Made by a program: the position numbers and the translations under genes. Shown here piece after piece: positions 51,906 to 63,847 of a stretch of 64,000 bases of DNA (its first letter is position 1; every line of letters starts with the position of its first letter). Source of the DNA: Eopsaltria australis (taxonomy: Eukaryota; Chordata; Aves; Passeriformes; Petroicidae); NCBI GenBank assembly GCA_034509425.1, contig JAVTVJ010000012.1:10637001-10701000 (forward strand). The letters are read 5' to 3'. Below the pieces are notes generated by a model. The model did not search any database and had not been told where the DNA came from. It saw nothing but the letters and a program-made list of their open reading frames with translations.

Positions 51906-51909
51906 TTGT

Positions 51910-54900
51910 TTCCAAATGCAAGGGACAAGAGGTTCAGCCTAGGTGTGACATCTGTAGGTGAGGAAGTGCCTTGTCTTCTACAAGTGTTGAAGTAAGCAAC
52001 AATAGCACTTTGGAAAATCATTCATTCTGGTGCCAGCATGGGCATGAACACTGGCAAAAATTGAAGCTTGTCCCTTTTCATGCCAGAATCTATTGATTGT
52101 GATAGTCCTAGCTGATTTCAGTGAAGATTTTACCTCAGCAAATATCTTGGCATTTGCTCGTGTAAATAGTTTATATTTCAACTCCACCTTTGTATTTGGG
52201 GGGAGCTTTTTAGGGATGCAGTGGCAGTTGCTTGTGGTTTTATGGATGCAGAGTTTGATGCTCCATTGCTGTTGCTGATGCAGTGATTGTCATAGTGGTT
52301 ATCACTAACTTGTATCCCAGTGGTAGGTAAAGTGTTAGTATTTGGCTGTTCCTCAGACATTTTTGCTCTGTCAAGTGCATCTTCCATTGAAACCAAAGGT
52401 GATTTATGTGACTATTCCCATTCTGGCAGTGTGAGTGATGCACATATGGCTCTTTGGAGCCAGTGGATGAGAAGATCTTGTAATACAGGTGTGCTGCAAC
52501 ATAGATTTTTGTTGTTGTAACTGTGATATCTTTATTTTGTTTTGAACAACACACAATCCATTACTTGTTTGCGCAAAATTTAGCATTTTACCAGCCAATG
52601 AAGCGAGGAGCAGAGGGCCAGACTTGGGCCCCTGGGAGCATTGTATTGGTCTTTAGTGACCTGCAGACACTTAAGCCCTTGGACTGATCTCAAAGTCTTG
52701 TGACACTACAGGAGCAAGTGAAGATGGGCTGGCAACACACTTGTCTCGTGGTGGGGAGCTCTCATGTGCAATGACTGAACCCAGGTGGCAGCCTTTCCCC
52801 GAGTTACTGTCATCGGGTCTCTGTCTTGGCCACCATGCTGTACAGAGCTACAAGAACATGGTTGTACTTGGCTAAATTTTTAAGGAGAAAACAGACAGAT
52901 GTGGACAGCAGGATCACTGGAGACTTTTTTATTAGCAAGTAAAGCTAACTTCCCTAAAATGCCCAAGCATAAGTCTGAAGAACTACTTTGTCGATAGCTT
53001 CAGAAGAAGGAAACATGGTTAAGCTACAGAAATGCATATAAGGAATTTATTACGGTATGTTAATTACCACTGCCCACAGTTATCCATTATTAATAAAGCA
53101 ATTTCCTTCAAGACAAAATAATGAAATGTACATTTTCATGTATCTTTGTCAGTCAGAAGCACAAGAAGATATTCCTGTTCTCCTTTCATCTTGTGGTATA
53201 AAATAATGCAACTCCATTGAAGTCGGACATGGATGGCGAGGGAGAACGCAGCTTCCTTTTTGGCTAGAGAGCTTTAATACAACATTGTTTTATTTCTGCA
53301 CATTAAAGTTAATAACACAGCAAGCATATTTTGAAGTTAAGTCTTTCTAGGATCTCTATATGTTAAATATCTGCGAACAAACTTTATAGTTGCTCTATAG
53401 GCCCTCACAATATATCATTTTGAGCTGCCTTCTATCTATTACATTTTATCTGCCTGCAAAATCCATTTCTAATTCTGGCCGTATCTCCTTTGCGATCACT
53501 TGCCAGAAATCTATTCCCAGGATTCTCCTTATTTTAGTGAAATATCTCTGCTTCAGCACCTTTCCCAAGGTGGCTGATCTAATCAGGGCACTATCAGTTA
53601 TCATTTCTCATTTCCTTTGCTAGCTCTGTCAAATGCAATGCACAGCCTAACAGAGTGACATTCAAATACTCTCAGTGACCAAGGCTATTTCCCTTTTTTT
53701 TACCCTGCAAAACTGGGTTTGTATGTGGCTTCTTAAGTATATGCCCTTCGCTCTATGCTTGTGACTTATAAAATGCACTCTGGGAAGAGTTAATGTTAAG
53801 CAGATGAAATAGCTGGCTCTTTTTTCATCACATGTAAGTTCCATCGATGGTGACCGCCTGGATTTAAAATCCTACATCCACAACTTCATTTTTTCAGGCA
53901 GAGAAGAGCAATGCTTCATTCCTGCAAACTGTAAGAGAGCCCTGCTTTGTCATCAGAGAAATGAAATTTTGTACTTCCCTGTTGAAGAAGTTTGTTACCT
54001 CCCTGTTGCTAGCCTCCTTTATTGTCTTTTTCCATATACATATTTCTCTTCTAAATAGGAGTGTGACTGTGTGAGGAGGTCAGCATACACCAAACAGGGT
54101 GCTTGTGTTTCTCAAATAAAGAGTCACCTGTGTAGTTGGATCCTCTGCTAAGGTTAAATGTAGTTTCTATAGACACAGATTCAGCAATAGCATCCAATTT
54201 TGGCCTCTATTTTTTTTTACCTTGGATGGCAGACCTCTTAGTGTTATCTTAGATTGCTATCACAGACTAATGCTTATTTTAATAAGTGTGTGGCTGACTA
54301 TTCCATCCACTCTGGAAGACAGTTATCCATGTGCATCCTCGCAGCCCTTCCTTCTTTGCACCATTTAACACTTGCTGTCGCAAGCCCTGCTTTGCTGCAA
54401 ACTCTTTTCTCCAATGGTTTTTGTGAGGGCCGAAGCCTAAATCCTGCTTTTTAGGAGGAGAGCAGGGAGCAGGCATTCACCAGACTGGCTGGGAATGGGA
54501 AGAGAACTCTCCATGCACCTGTCCTGTCTGCAAAACACCATGCAGTGCAACACTTACATGATGCTGGAAGCTTACCATAAGCTCACTTCTTGATTTCTTT
54601 TAAAATTCAGAGAACCAGTTTTTTTGGGTATTTCCACACCCCCCCCCGCTGTGTGAATTAAACAAGCCTGTCTTGCAATCTGCAGCAGACCAACACATGT
54701 ATTTCCCCTGTAGCCTGTTGCGGGTTACAGAATTGTGTTTATTAGTTTCAGTCAGGGAGAGGAAAAATTAGGAAAATGGGTTTTAAGCTGACAGAACCAG
54801 TGTGTTTTGTTATTTATGGCCCAAGATAAAACACCAACCAGGTGCTCTGTGTTTCAGCTCTCTGGCACATCTTTTGGTGGGCTGTATCCCAGGTTGGTGA

Positions 54901-55620
54901 GCTTCCAGGGCAGGGTATTTGCAGTCCCTCCAGGCTGTCCCTTGGACCTGTCCCTCTGGTTGGCTGTGGAGCTGCAAAGTGGGGAGCATCTGCCCTAGCA
55001 GGGGATGGCAGAGCGAGCATCTGGGTGTCCTTGAATGGTAATTTCCAGTGTGGTTAAATAACAAGGATGGTGTCTAATGGCTTAAAAACTGCTCATAGCA
55101 GCATTTTTTCTAGCTATTTCTTCACTGTAGGAAGGTAGAGAAATCTGCGTTAAAATAATAATTAAATGCTGACAGTACTAAATTTCTACCCAGCATGAAT
55201 TGGCAGCAGTTGCAAACCAAAACATTAGGTCATTAAAGAGAAAAGAAAAACCTGATTAAATACCTCTGAATGTTTTTCTGATTAGGTATTCTTAAACAGA
55301 ACATGTGGCTGTAAGAAGGGTGTACTTGACAGCAGCAATTGCTTTTCAGGGGAAAGGTAAAATACTCAAGTTTTAATGTGTATATATGTGTATTTGAAAG
55401 AATTTCTTGCTGATCTTAGCTATGAGCCACCACAAAATCTCCCTGCCAGGAAGTAAGTGAAATCCCTTCAATGTTATGTTTCTGGAAATAACAGTTCACA
55501 GTGACTAATGTGCTCGGGGTTTTGTTTTGGTCTCTTTTTCCTTTTCTCTGGCTAGACAGAGTTGATTTTGCACTTGAGAGTCCAACAGCTGTGGTGGACC
55601 TTGCTGTAGTGTTGGTACTA
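51910..55620. other. non-coding stretch, no supported gene
   Basis: Only chance frames. 'actccattgaagtcgg' at 53211 is another copy of the old CATTGAAGTC word. The block at about 53390-53625 has few repeats and keeps CpGs (GGCCGTATCTCC, TTTGCGATCACTTGCC), so it may be a conserved element. A C-run (54641-54649) is a simple repeat. Confidence 0.35.
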
Positions 55621-55659
55621 TTGAAGCACTGTGAGGCTTGGGGCTGGCTGCAGTGTGCA

Positions 55660-55712
55660 TCCTGCAGACACGGAAAGAGAAGGGTTTCTGCCCCAAGGAG
55701 CTTGCTGCCATG
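55660..55712 (+). repeat. possible ancient LINE relic
   Basis: 'gacacggaaagagaagggtttctgccccaaggagctt' resembles the 'agacaaggtccctgccccaaagagctt' segment found in old L2/L3-type LINE tails of amniotes. Only about 50 bases match. The GTGAGG that follows at 55731 makes it look exon-like, but the frame ends just before that point. Confidence 0.35.
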
Positions 55713-55829
55713 GGGTGCTGTGTGAAGTCAGGTGAGGATTCAAAGGGGAGAAAGAGTGATACTGGGTACAGAAACCCCCCTTTGCTTGATGGCCACTCAT
55801 GGCCAAAGGTCCACTGCTCTTAGAGGTGA

Positions 55830-57560
55830 GCTGAAGGGCTTTTTGTCAAAAAAGCACTTTCATTTAAAGCACTGTTAGCTGAGTAGACTGCAAAGTAAAA
55901 CTTGTCAAAAGGTGCATTTATGGGCTGCCACTATTTACCTCCTGTTTCTTTCTCTGATGCACTCTATCATATATTTGCTGCAGTGTACTCTGTAGCAATG
56001 TTTTGGGGGCTGATACCTACAGCACATGTCTGACACTCCTTTCAGGTCCTCTTTAAGGAATGTTGATGGAGATAGCAAGGAGGGGAGTAACCAGAGTTGC
56101 TGGGGAGCTTTGGTCAGTGTAGCAGAGTTATGGCTACTGGCCCAATGGGAAGCCCTGCAGCTTGAGAGGAGTTGGATGCTGAACATCCCCTCTCCAAGTG
56201 CCAGGGGTATCTCTTAAAGCTGTGTGACCTCTGTGTCCAAAACAGACTTCCCAAGCATATGCTGAGTGTGGAAGGATGCTCTGGCTCTTGTGGCTCCTGC
56301 TCCCATTGTATCAGAGGAACCCATTGTCTGGTGTGTGTATTAAAGTGCCAACCCTGTGAGACATCACAGGGTCATCCTTCCCTCTCCCTGCCTTCTGGCC
56401 TTTCTTTGCTTACTTACATTTGAGAAACTGAGGAACAAGGGGTAAGAGAAAGGATTCACAGATGATTTCAAACTGTTCAGTTGTTCAAAGTTTTAGTGTA
56501 GGGTAATGCAACTTTTTCCTGCATTGCTATACTCCTGCCTGCACCCAGAATATGCATATGAACAATGATCTCACAAACAATTTCTGCTGCCTCCAGGAGG
56601 TAGGGGAAAGGTTCATCTGTAGGTGCTTGAAGAAGGCTCAGCATTTTGTGCTTAGAATTTTACTCAGCACTTCTACTGGACTCTGTTAAGGTCAACTGGC
56701 ATATTCATTTTTCCCTTGGGAGCTGTGTAAGTTACACACTTTTTTTTTTCTTCACTATGCATTCCAGAAAGCAATTTCTCAGGAAGAGTGGTTCTAGTTT
56801 AATCTCCAGATTATCTGTGGTTTATTTTTCCTCCTAGATAAAGGGGCTAAATAATCTGCTAACCGTAATTAAGGCAAAGCTGGAGTCTCTGTATGGGCAT
56901 ATGTGTGTCCAGATTTGAGAACTGCTGCTTTTAGTTGCAGTGTTACAGCTGTATGGCCTGAGCACATCAGTTATTTGGAGGTGAGCACAGGTGCTCTGGT
57001 GAACTTGGCCTCTGCTCAGGAGTCAGGTCCTAAACCCCCTGGAAATACCCTGGATTTGGAAAGCAGAGCAAAGGGCATGTTTCTACTAATGTTAGAGCAG
57101 TGATTTTTTTGCAGCTGAATGCAGTGACCGAGAACAACAGAAAATTTTGGCTGTGTTTCTCTCCTGTATGAAAATGTGCAAGCAAAGAACAGATGGGGTT
57201 AGAGGACTGCCTGGGGTTGTCTGCGTCTTGGGCTGCCTCCATTGCAGCCTTGGTGGGAGCAGAGTGACCTGCTCTCATGTCTGCTGCCTTTGCTGCCCTG
57301 AAGTTCCTGCCTCAGTCATAATCCTGCGGAGTGGCACATGCTGGATATCTGTCTGCAGTGTGCTGTGGGGGAATTAAACTCCCCCTGCATGAGGATAATA
57401 CTTCCTCATGAGAATCGGCCACCAACAGACCTTATTGACAGAAAGTGGCTCTGAGAGCTTGGCCCTCGTATCTCCCAAGTTCATGGGTCTTTGTAGTACT
57501 AGCACTGGGTTGAGACAAACTGTTTCTCTACTGACATTAATGTACTTGACCCTGTAGAGT
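55830..57560. other. non-coding stretch, no supported gene
   Basis: Short chance frames only. A T-rich run at 56741-56750 is simple sequence. No exon or repeat family recognised. Confidence 0.4.
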
Positions 57561-57569
57561 GCAAGGTAG

Positions 57570-57700
57570 CCAAGCAGTTACAGGCCATTAATCTCCAATT
57601 GCTCTTGTCTAGTATTATATTCATTAACACGGGGCCAAACAGTGGTTTATTTGTCGCCATGGACCATGATAAGATTTTTTTTATCTCCTGGTTAGTGCTG
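57570..57700. promoter_or_regulatory. candidate conserved non-coding element
   Basis: A repeat-free block with dense homeodomain-like and bHLH-like words (GGCCATTAATCTCCAATTGC, TATTCATTAACACGGGGCC, TTTATTTGTCGCCATGGACC) and two retained CpGs. It has no open frame. The texture is that of deeply conserved developmental enhancers, but no alignment was possible. Confidence 0.35.
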
Positions 57701-58039
57701 AGTTAGTATCTAGTTAGCAGATGTAGGCAGATGCCCTCGAATTTCACCAGTCACTGCACCAAAGCTAAAGCTCAGCATTGGTTCTTGCACTAAATGTGCC
57801 TTCAGAACCAGCTCCTTTTCCTGTGCTTGGATGGCTGGCTCAGGGAAAGCCGGCTGATGCACAGGTAGCTGTGGACGGGGCTGCCTGCTTTTAGTTCTGC
57901 ATGGTGCATCACTTAGCTCGAGACACCCAAGAGGCAGCTCCCAGACGGGGTGCTTTTTCACCCTGTGACCTCTTAGGGCACACTTGGAAGGGAGGTGGGT
58001 TGTGTTGTTTCTGTGCACATTCATACACTGAGTTTATTG

Positions 58040-58335
58040 CTTCACTTAGCAGAGGAGGAGCACTCCAGGCATCCCGCAGCAGAAATTCCCCTTATTCTTG
58101 GACTCTGCCCGAGGGTTACTCGTCAGAACAATAATTGCTAAAAAATAAGGATGCTGAGCAGTAAGACTCGTGGAGTGCTTTGATAAGCCAGGCTGTGATG
58201 ATTGTGTATAGAGGGGTGTCCTTTTGTTGCTTGAATGGCTATAAAAGGCTTCAATAGCCTCTCTGGCAAACTGCTGGTGCGCGTAGTCAGGAGTTCGTCT
58301 GAGCAAGTTTTGCGAGCTCAGTGCCACCATACACA
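58040..58335 (+). promoter_or_regulatory. possible TATA promoter or conserved element
   Basis: TATAAAAGG at 58240-58248 is followed about 30 bases later by GGCAAACTGCTGGTGCGCG. CpGs are retained around it (ATCCCGCAGC, CTGCCCGAGGG, TACTCGTCAG, TGCGCGTAGTC, TTCGTCTGAG). A modest donor-like ACTGAG|GTGAAA lies at about 58358. This arrangement could be a small promoter for a non-coding transcript, or simply a conserved element in which the TATA string is incidental. Confidence 0.25.
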
Positions 58336-58344
58336 TACTGATCT

Positions 58345-60490
58345 GTGGCTTCTACTGAGGTGAAAACTGTTTATGTTTTAATGTATTAAGTTCTGCCTTC
58401 ACCCTTCTGTATAGAAGTCTTGTTTTGAAAGTATAAGAAAAACAAGAAGGAAGAATGTGGAGATGTTTTAACATAGCAGAAAGCATTTTCTTCCTACACA
58501 GTGCCATTTCAAAGAGGGAACAGCTTCTCCTACAGTTCTGTTTTGGTCTAGGTCTCTCTCTTCAGAGATTTAAACATATGCTTATATCAGTTCCTCAGCT
58601 GGTGGGTATCTGTTGACATAGTGTATATACTGACGTAAAGCGTGGTCTGCATTTACACCTGATGTGTTTTCCATGCATCTTCAAACTTAGCAGAGTCCTC
58701 AGGTTTTAAACATGGTCCTTTAACAAAGCTGTAGCATGAGGGCTTTGGTGTTTATTGTTTTTGTGAGAACATTGGCATTATTATCAATAGTAAAGTAAAA
58801 AGATTAGGAAGTTGCTTTTTATCCTGACATCTGTAGGATTTTTTTGGGTTTCACAAAGCAATTGCCCTTATGCAGCAGATGGGGAATCATAATGCTCCAG
58901 GTGGAGCAGGCTGTGGCACACCTGGAGCAAAATCCAGATGTGCTGGGTGTTTGTGAAGAGTTGTCACTGCAAGACTTGTCCTTCCCTCGGGAAGCTGCTT
59001 GCAGCTGGAGGCAGATCCATGCTGGTGGGGCACATAACATGCTCTGCTTTTGCAGCTAGTTCTACTTCAGGTCTGGATCAAAGCAGGGATTTCCAGAAGT
59101 CCATAAGTAAAGCTGGAGCACAAACCCATTGAAAATCCATGTATGTCCAGGTAAGGGGCTGCAATCACAAGCCTTCACTCTACTCAGCAGAAATGGAAAG
59201 GAGCACATTTGGGAACTGTTGGGGCTGCTGTGCCTGGCCATGGGAGGTTTTGCTTTCAGGTTTTATTTGTCCATGGATTTTTTTCTAGCTGAAGTAGCAT
59301 TTGGGGGAGGTAGAATAGCAACTTTAGCCTCTGTTCAGGCCATCTGTAAAGAAGATGATAATTATCAGAGACCGGGGTAAAATCCTGGTCCTGATGAAGG
59401 ATCTCAGTGACTTTTGAAGATGCTAAGATCATCTGTGGTAGGTTGGCCTCATCAGCTCTGTTAGATAATCTGTAAAAGACTCTGTCAGGCCACAGGAATG
59501 TAGTTCTCTTAATTTTTGTTCTCTTGACTGCTCCTGTTGCCCTGGTTTTGTTTCTTGTTTTCTCCCCAAATCTAAACATTCTTATGTTTTCATCCTATGT
59601 CCCACGCATGTATTCTTTTGTTATTGAAAGAAAGGAAATTATCATGCTCAGATTTCAGTCTTTAAAAAACAAGAGTATCAGTCTGATTCTGTCTGATTTT
59701 TGATCAGGTTACAAGGGATAAAGTTGACCTTGTCTGAAGATGAAGGGTACTATTATACTTAAAATTTACTAAGTGCAAAGTGATTTGGAAATAAGCTTGG
59801 GCTTTTTTCCTATAAAATTTAAAGGCATCAAATAAGCTGAAGTGATTTTAGATGTGGTGTTAGGGACTCTTTTTTTCCCTTCAGTTCTTCAGATTTGTTC
59901 TACAGAAGAGCAGGTTTTTGAAACTGTTGTGTGGAAATAAGTAATGCCTAAATTGTGTTGTTTGGGTGTTAGACTTCAAGCTAGTTCAGCTGTTAGTAGG
60001 ACCACTCTTAAATAAGTCCTTCAGGCTGATGTAGGTGACTTCCTGCCATAAATACCATGCAGTTTCTATTTGATGCAGTTTGATTTTGTTACAAAATTTT
60101 CACTCATTCATCTGCTCTGCTATGATTTCTTTGAGTGTTGTGAGAGCAACATCCATCACAGAGTTTTTGTGGGCCTATGCGTTACCAACTTGCCCCTCAA
60201 GAGCTGCCCTCATGCTGCAGTTGTTCCCAGTCATGGGGTAAGGCAGTCGCAAAGTATTCCCATCCCATGGATGCATCCTCTGCTTCTCCAGCTTGGAGAC
60301 TGCAGTCAAGCAAGGTGATTTTGCCTGCCTGGGTCCATAGGAGTCAATGCATTTTGGTTGCAGTACTGAGGACTATGTAATTGGCAGTTGTAGTGACAAG
60401 ACTAAGACTTCAGGTGTTTTATCAAATCTGACAGAGAGCTGCCTGCTTGCTTTTTGTTTGGCAATTCATTGTAAAACCACAACTGCAAGA
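58345..60490. other. non-coding stretch, no supported gene
   Basis: The plus frame 58844-59059 (71 codons) is acidic and protein-like in texture, but I do not recognise it and it has no clear acceptor. Nothing else was identified. Confidence 0.4.
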
Positions 60491-60498
60491 GGATGTTC

Positions 60499-60525
60499 CT
60501 TTTTTTTTTTTTTTTTTCTTTTTTG
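60499..60525. repeat. T tract
   Basis: About 19 T interrupted by C and continuing with T. Simple sequence with no adjoining retrocopy seen. Confidence 0.9.
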
Positions 60526-60539
60526 CCTTTTCTAGGCAA

Positions 60540-63160
60540 CCTAGGGAGAAATTGTTAGAGTGTGCTCCTGTCTGTGGCTCATATCTGTCATGCTGTAGGC
60601 AGACATCCTCTCTTCTTCCAAAATATGGAAGATTTCCAGTTAGTTGTGTGGAAATTGGGGAGGGGGCAGTATTTTTTCCTAGAGTCTTCTTGTTACTCTC
60701 TCATGTAAATTGTTCATTATTTTGCATTCACTGTTCATAACTGAAGATTTTTAAGAGGAGGATTGATACTTTGAACCCTTAAAGAACAAAATTAGGCAAG
60801 GTGGAACTGGCTTTGATTGCCACTTTGGTCTACGATGCTCTGCTCTTTTCACTGCACCACAGATGAAAGCCTATATTTATTCCTAAAAAAAAAATCTGAT
60901 GATCACCTGAATTCAGTTATTTACTTGGAGGAAAAAAGTTTCCTCAGACATGAGAAGGCTGTTTAAAAATCTGTGTTGGACATTTTAATTGCAGCGACTG
61001 ATGAATCCTTTGAAGTTTTATTACCTATTATATACTTGATTCAAAAGTTACCTTTTTGCAATAGCTTAAGGTTTTTTATTTGCCTGAGATTATTAACATT
61101 TCTGTTTCAAGCTTTGAAAGAGAAACTTTCTGAGTATGATTATGAACATTAGGTTAATGCATAATCCCCACTCAAAGGTTCTCCTAGATTTCCATGTGCT
61201 TGTTTAGAGGCCATTCAAAGGTGCTTAGCTTTAATTGCCATTATGTGAGCACACAAAAGTAAGGACCCAAGAGTTTTATCAATTATTCTGTTCACAAATT
61301 CATTTTTAGATCGTCTCAGAGCTGTTCTAAGCTAAATTTGCATTGAAGTTACTGGGACTTCTAAAGGTATTTATCCTGTTGGGCTGAAGATTCTATTGTC
61401 TCCTTATTTAAATGCTCAGTGATTATACCTTTCTTGGTCTTCATGTAATTGCTGAGGGTTTTGGTTTTTGTGACATTGGTTTTGGAGGTATTTTACCTGT
61501 ATGCAAATTTTCAGCTGCTGACATAGAAATAATACAAGCCTGTTTAGAAATGGCACAAATGTTTGAGTTTTTGTGGCTTTCAGTGAGCTGCAAGATCTTA
61601 AATACTTGAGTTGGAAAGGAAAAAGGAACCTCGTCTTCTAATAGCTTACTCAAATGTTACTTGGAGTACTAGAACTGGGAAATGAATCTGAAATGTAGCT
61701 GGACCTACATCTTCCACCATCCAAGAGAAGCCTTTTCTGTAGTCACAGCTCCTGCTTTAGCATCTTGTCTAAAGATCTGTGAAGTTCACAGGGGAATTCA
61801 GAGTGGGTTATTGTCAAGTAAAAAACTGGAAATGCATTTCTAGAATGCAGGAAAGAACTGGTTTGTGGGGAAGTCTGTTTCGTGCAGCCTTCCCAATACC
61901 AGAAGGTCACAATAAGGCTGAGAGACAAAAAAATTAACCAGGCATTGCACTGCAAAATAGAGTAGAAAATATATTTTTATGTGCTTATACTGTAAAACCG
62001 AGAATAGACTTGTAGAAATCATACGGAGATACCGTGTACTTCATGCAGTGTGTTACCCAAATTATGAACAACTTTCTAGCACTGAAGATACTAGCACCAA
62101 TGTCAGTAGCAGTAAAACACAACAGGCTGAATTCTGTCACATCAGAAGATTTCAAGCCGTCCCTGACCTTTCTTGTCTCACCCACGTGCATCACTGAGCA
62201 TGGGGCACTCCAGAAGTTGGGCTGTGTGGGTTTGTGGTCTCTGAGCTATCCATCTTCTCATTTGTGTATTGAAACCAATAACATGGGCTGGCGAGGGTAC
62301 AGAAGTGCTGTTTTAAGCCCTGTCTCAGCCAGATGTTAGGAGCACAAGAAATGCCCTAGTTAATTTGAATTAGTTAGTTGAGCTCAACGCCCTGCTGTCA
62401 GGGAGGCAGTGGGAGATGCCACCGAGCAGCCTCCATTCCTGTGCCACTGGTTGTCCCAGCCTGGGTGGTGGGTGTTCATGTCCCCCCAGCACAGTCCCAG
62501 CAGTGCTGTCCCTGCTGCTGCCTGGGGGGAGCTTGCACTGCAAGTGATGCTGATCTTGGAGAAATAAATAATGCAGGTGTGGAGGGGTATCTTAATCAGC
62601 TTCCTTCACCAGCCTTGCAAGTCTGAGTTTCTTGTCCTTAAAGCTACTATGTTGTGCCCAGCTCTTTACTTGTACCTGCTGAAAGCCTTGTATGTCATGC
62701 ATTCTCCCAATGGCATGGCCTGACACCTTAGCCTCTGAGTCCCCTTCAGCATGTCAGTTGTTTTCTATTTTGCCTTTTCATATTTTTTAAAAGAATTTTT
62801 TTAGACTCAGGGGTTACTAAAACATTTTACGTTTTATCTTTTTAGCATTAAGATTTTTTGTTTAGTTAAAATTCTCCTTTCTGACAAAACACCCTGTGTG
62901 TGTTTGGTGAAAGAAGGTTGATCAGTTTTTCAGTAAAAAATTTCTATTAGAATAAAGCTTCTCATTTGCAAAGAATCCTGAGGTTATGATTTTTTGGATC
63001 TCAAGCCCAGTACATGTTTCCAGGTTATCATGGCAAGCAGTCTCCCCCAAATTTTCTCCAGGAAAAGCAAGTGCAGTTTGTCATGAATCCCAGCTAATTT
63101 ATTCCCTGTTCCATAAATGTTATCCCCTACCAGTCCAAAGGCTGTCATTACGCTGCTGTC
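60540..63160. other. non-coding stretch, no supported gene
   Basis: Chance frames only. 'cattgaagttactgggact' at 61341 is a further copy of the ancient CATTGAAGTC word. A GC-richer patch lies at about 62390-62540. Confidence 0.4.
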
Positions 63161-63164
63161 ATTA

Positions 63165-63272
63165 ACCATCTGTTTAGCATGTAAAACTCCTCAGGGCAGG
63201 GATTGCATCTTTGCTTTGTACTGTGTAAAGCTGAGCCTGTGGCTAACACTTGAGAAACAATTAATGATAATG
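63165..63272 (+). repeat. ancient amniote LINE 3' tail
   Basis: 'catgtaaaactcctcagggcagggattgcatctttgctttgtactgtgtaaagctgagcctgtggctaac', ending in 'aattaatgataatg', follows a common old LINE tail. That tail reads roughly 'ctgtaaactcctcagggcagggactgtctc...gtacagcgcctagcac' with a final AAT-rich microsatellite. The order and the A/T-rich end both fit, so I call it an old CR1/L2-like 3' end in plus orientation. Confidence 0.6.
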
Positions 63273-63497
63273 CAGCTCAGTAGGGTACTGGGATACCAAG
63301 CTAATAAGAGTGGTATAAATGCCTGGCTGGATGGGATTAGAGGGAAGTTCTGTGTCCCAGTGGTGTGTCTCCAGCAGGTGAAGGGAAATAATCTTAAAAT
63401 ATCGTATGACAAGGAGCAGTGAAAAAATAGACAGCATTTCTGAAGGATGTACAAGAGAAAATAAGGCAAGAGAATCACAGTTCGGGCATGTGTTATG

Positions 63498-63522
63498 CTT
63501 TATTATTGTTATTATTATTTTA
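63498..63522. repeat. (TTA)n short microsatellite
   Basis: TTTATTATTGTTATTATTATTTT, an imperfect trinucleotide run. Confidence 0.85.
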
Positions 63523-63693
63523 ATGAGATTTTTGCAAAATAAATACATTTTTCTCTACCATAAAATAAGGGATCACTTCAGAACATTGGTATCATTAGTG
63601 CCTGCATTGTCCTTTGCGTGGTCTTCTGCATGCATTATAAGTCAATGTTTTATTGTATTTTCCTTTGTATCTTAATGAACCCTGTGTGTCGGG

Positions 63694-63709
63694 GAGAGAG
63701 AGAGAGAGA
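63694..63709. repeat. (GA)n microsatellite
   Basis: Eight GA units immediately upstream of the CpG-rich region at the right edge. GA tracts next to promoters can bind GAGA-type factors, but nothing more specific is visible. Confidence 0.9.
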
Positions 63710-63790
63710 AGCTCAGTAGATTTTCATCTTATGTTAATCCATCAAAATCAAGTTAGTTGCAAGAGATGGAGGAGGTGCGTGTGTGCGCGC

Positions 63791-63800
63791 AGACGTCAGC
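63791..63800. promoter_or_regulatory. CRE-like site
   Basis: AGACGTCAGC contains the GACGTC palindrome. On the minus strand it reads TGACGTCT, one base from the full CREB/ATF site TGACGTCA. It lies 57 bases upstream of the ATG. Confidence 0.5.
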
Positions 63801-63820
63801 GCCCGGCCGAAAGCTTGCCA

Positions 63821-63834
63821 GTTGCCCAGCAACC
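63821..63834. promoter_or_regulatory. RFX X-box
   Basis: GTTGCCCAGCAACC fits the X-box pattern, two inverted half-sites GTTGCC and AGCAAC with a one-base spacer. It lies 14 bases upstream of the ATG. RFX sites near starts are typical of cilia-related and some neuronal genes. Confidence 0.6.
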
Positions 63835-63847
63835 CTCCCGGAGGAAG

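Noticed and set aside
51602..52021. 139-codon minus-strand frame as a host gene
   Set aside because: Its core is the CR1 reverse-transcriptase C-terminus, and the remainder is chance extension past the element edge.
55545..55731. Exon between 'ctctggctag' and GTGAGG
   Set aside because: Each frame I followed is interrupted or ends before the donor, and part of it resembles an old LINE tail.
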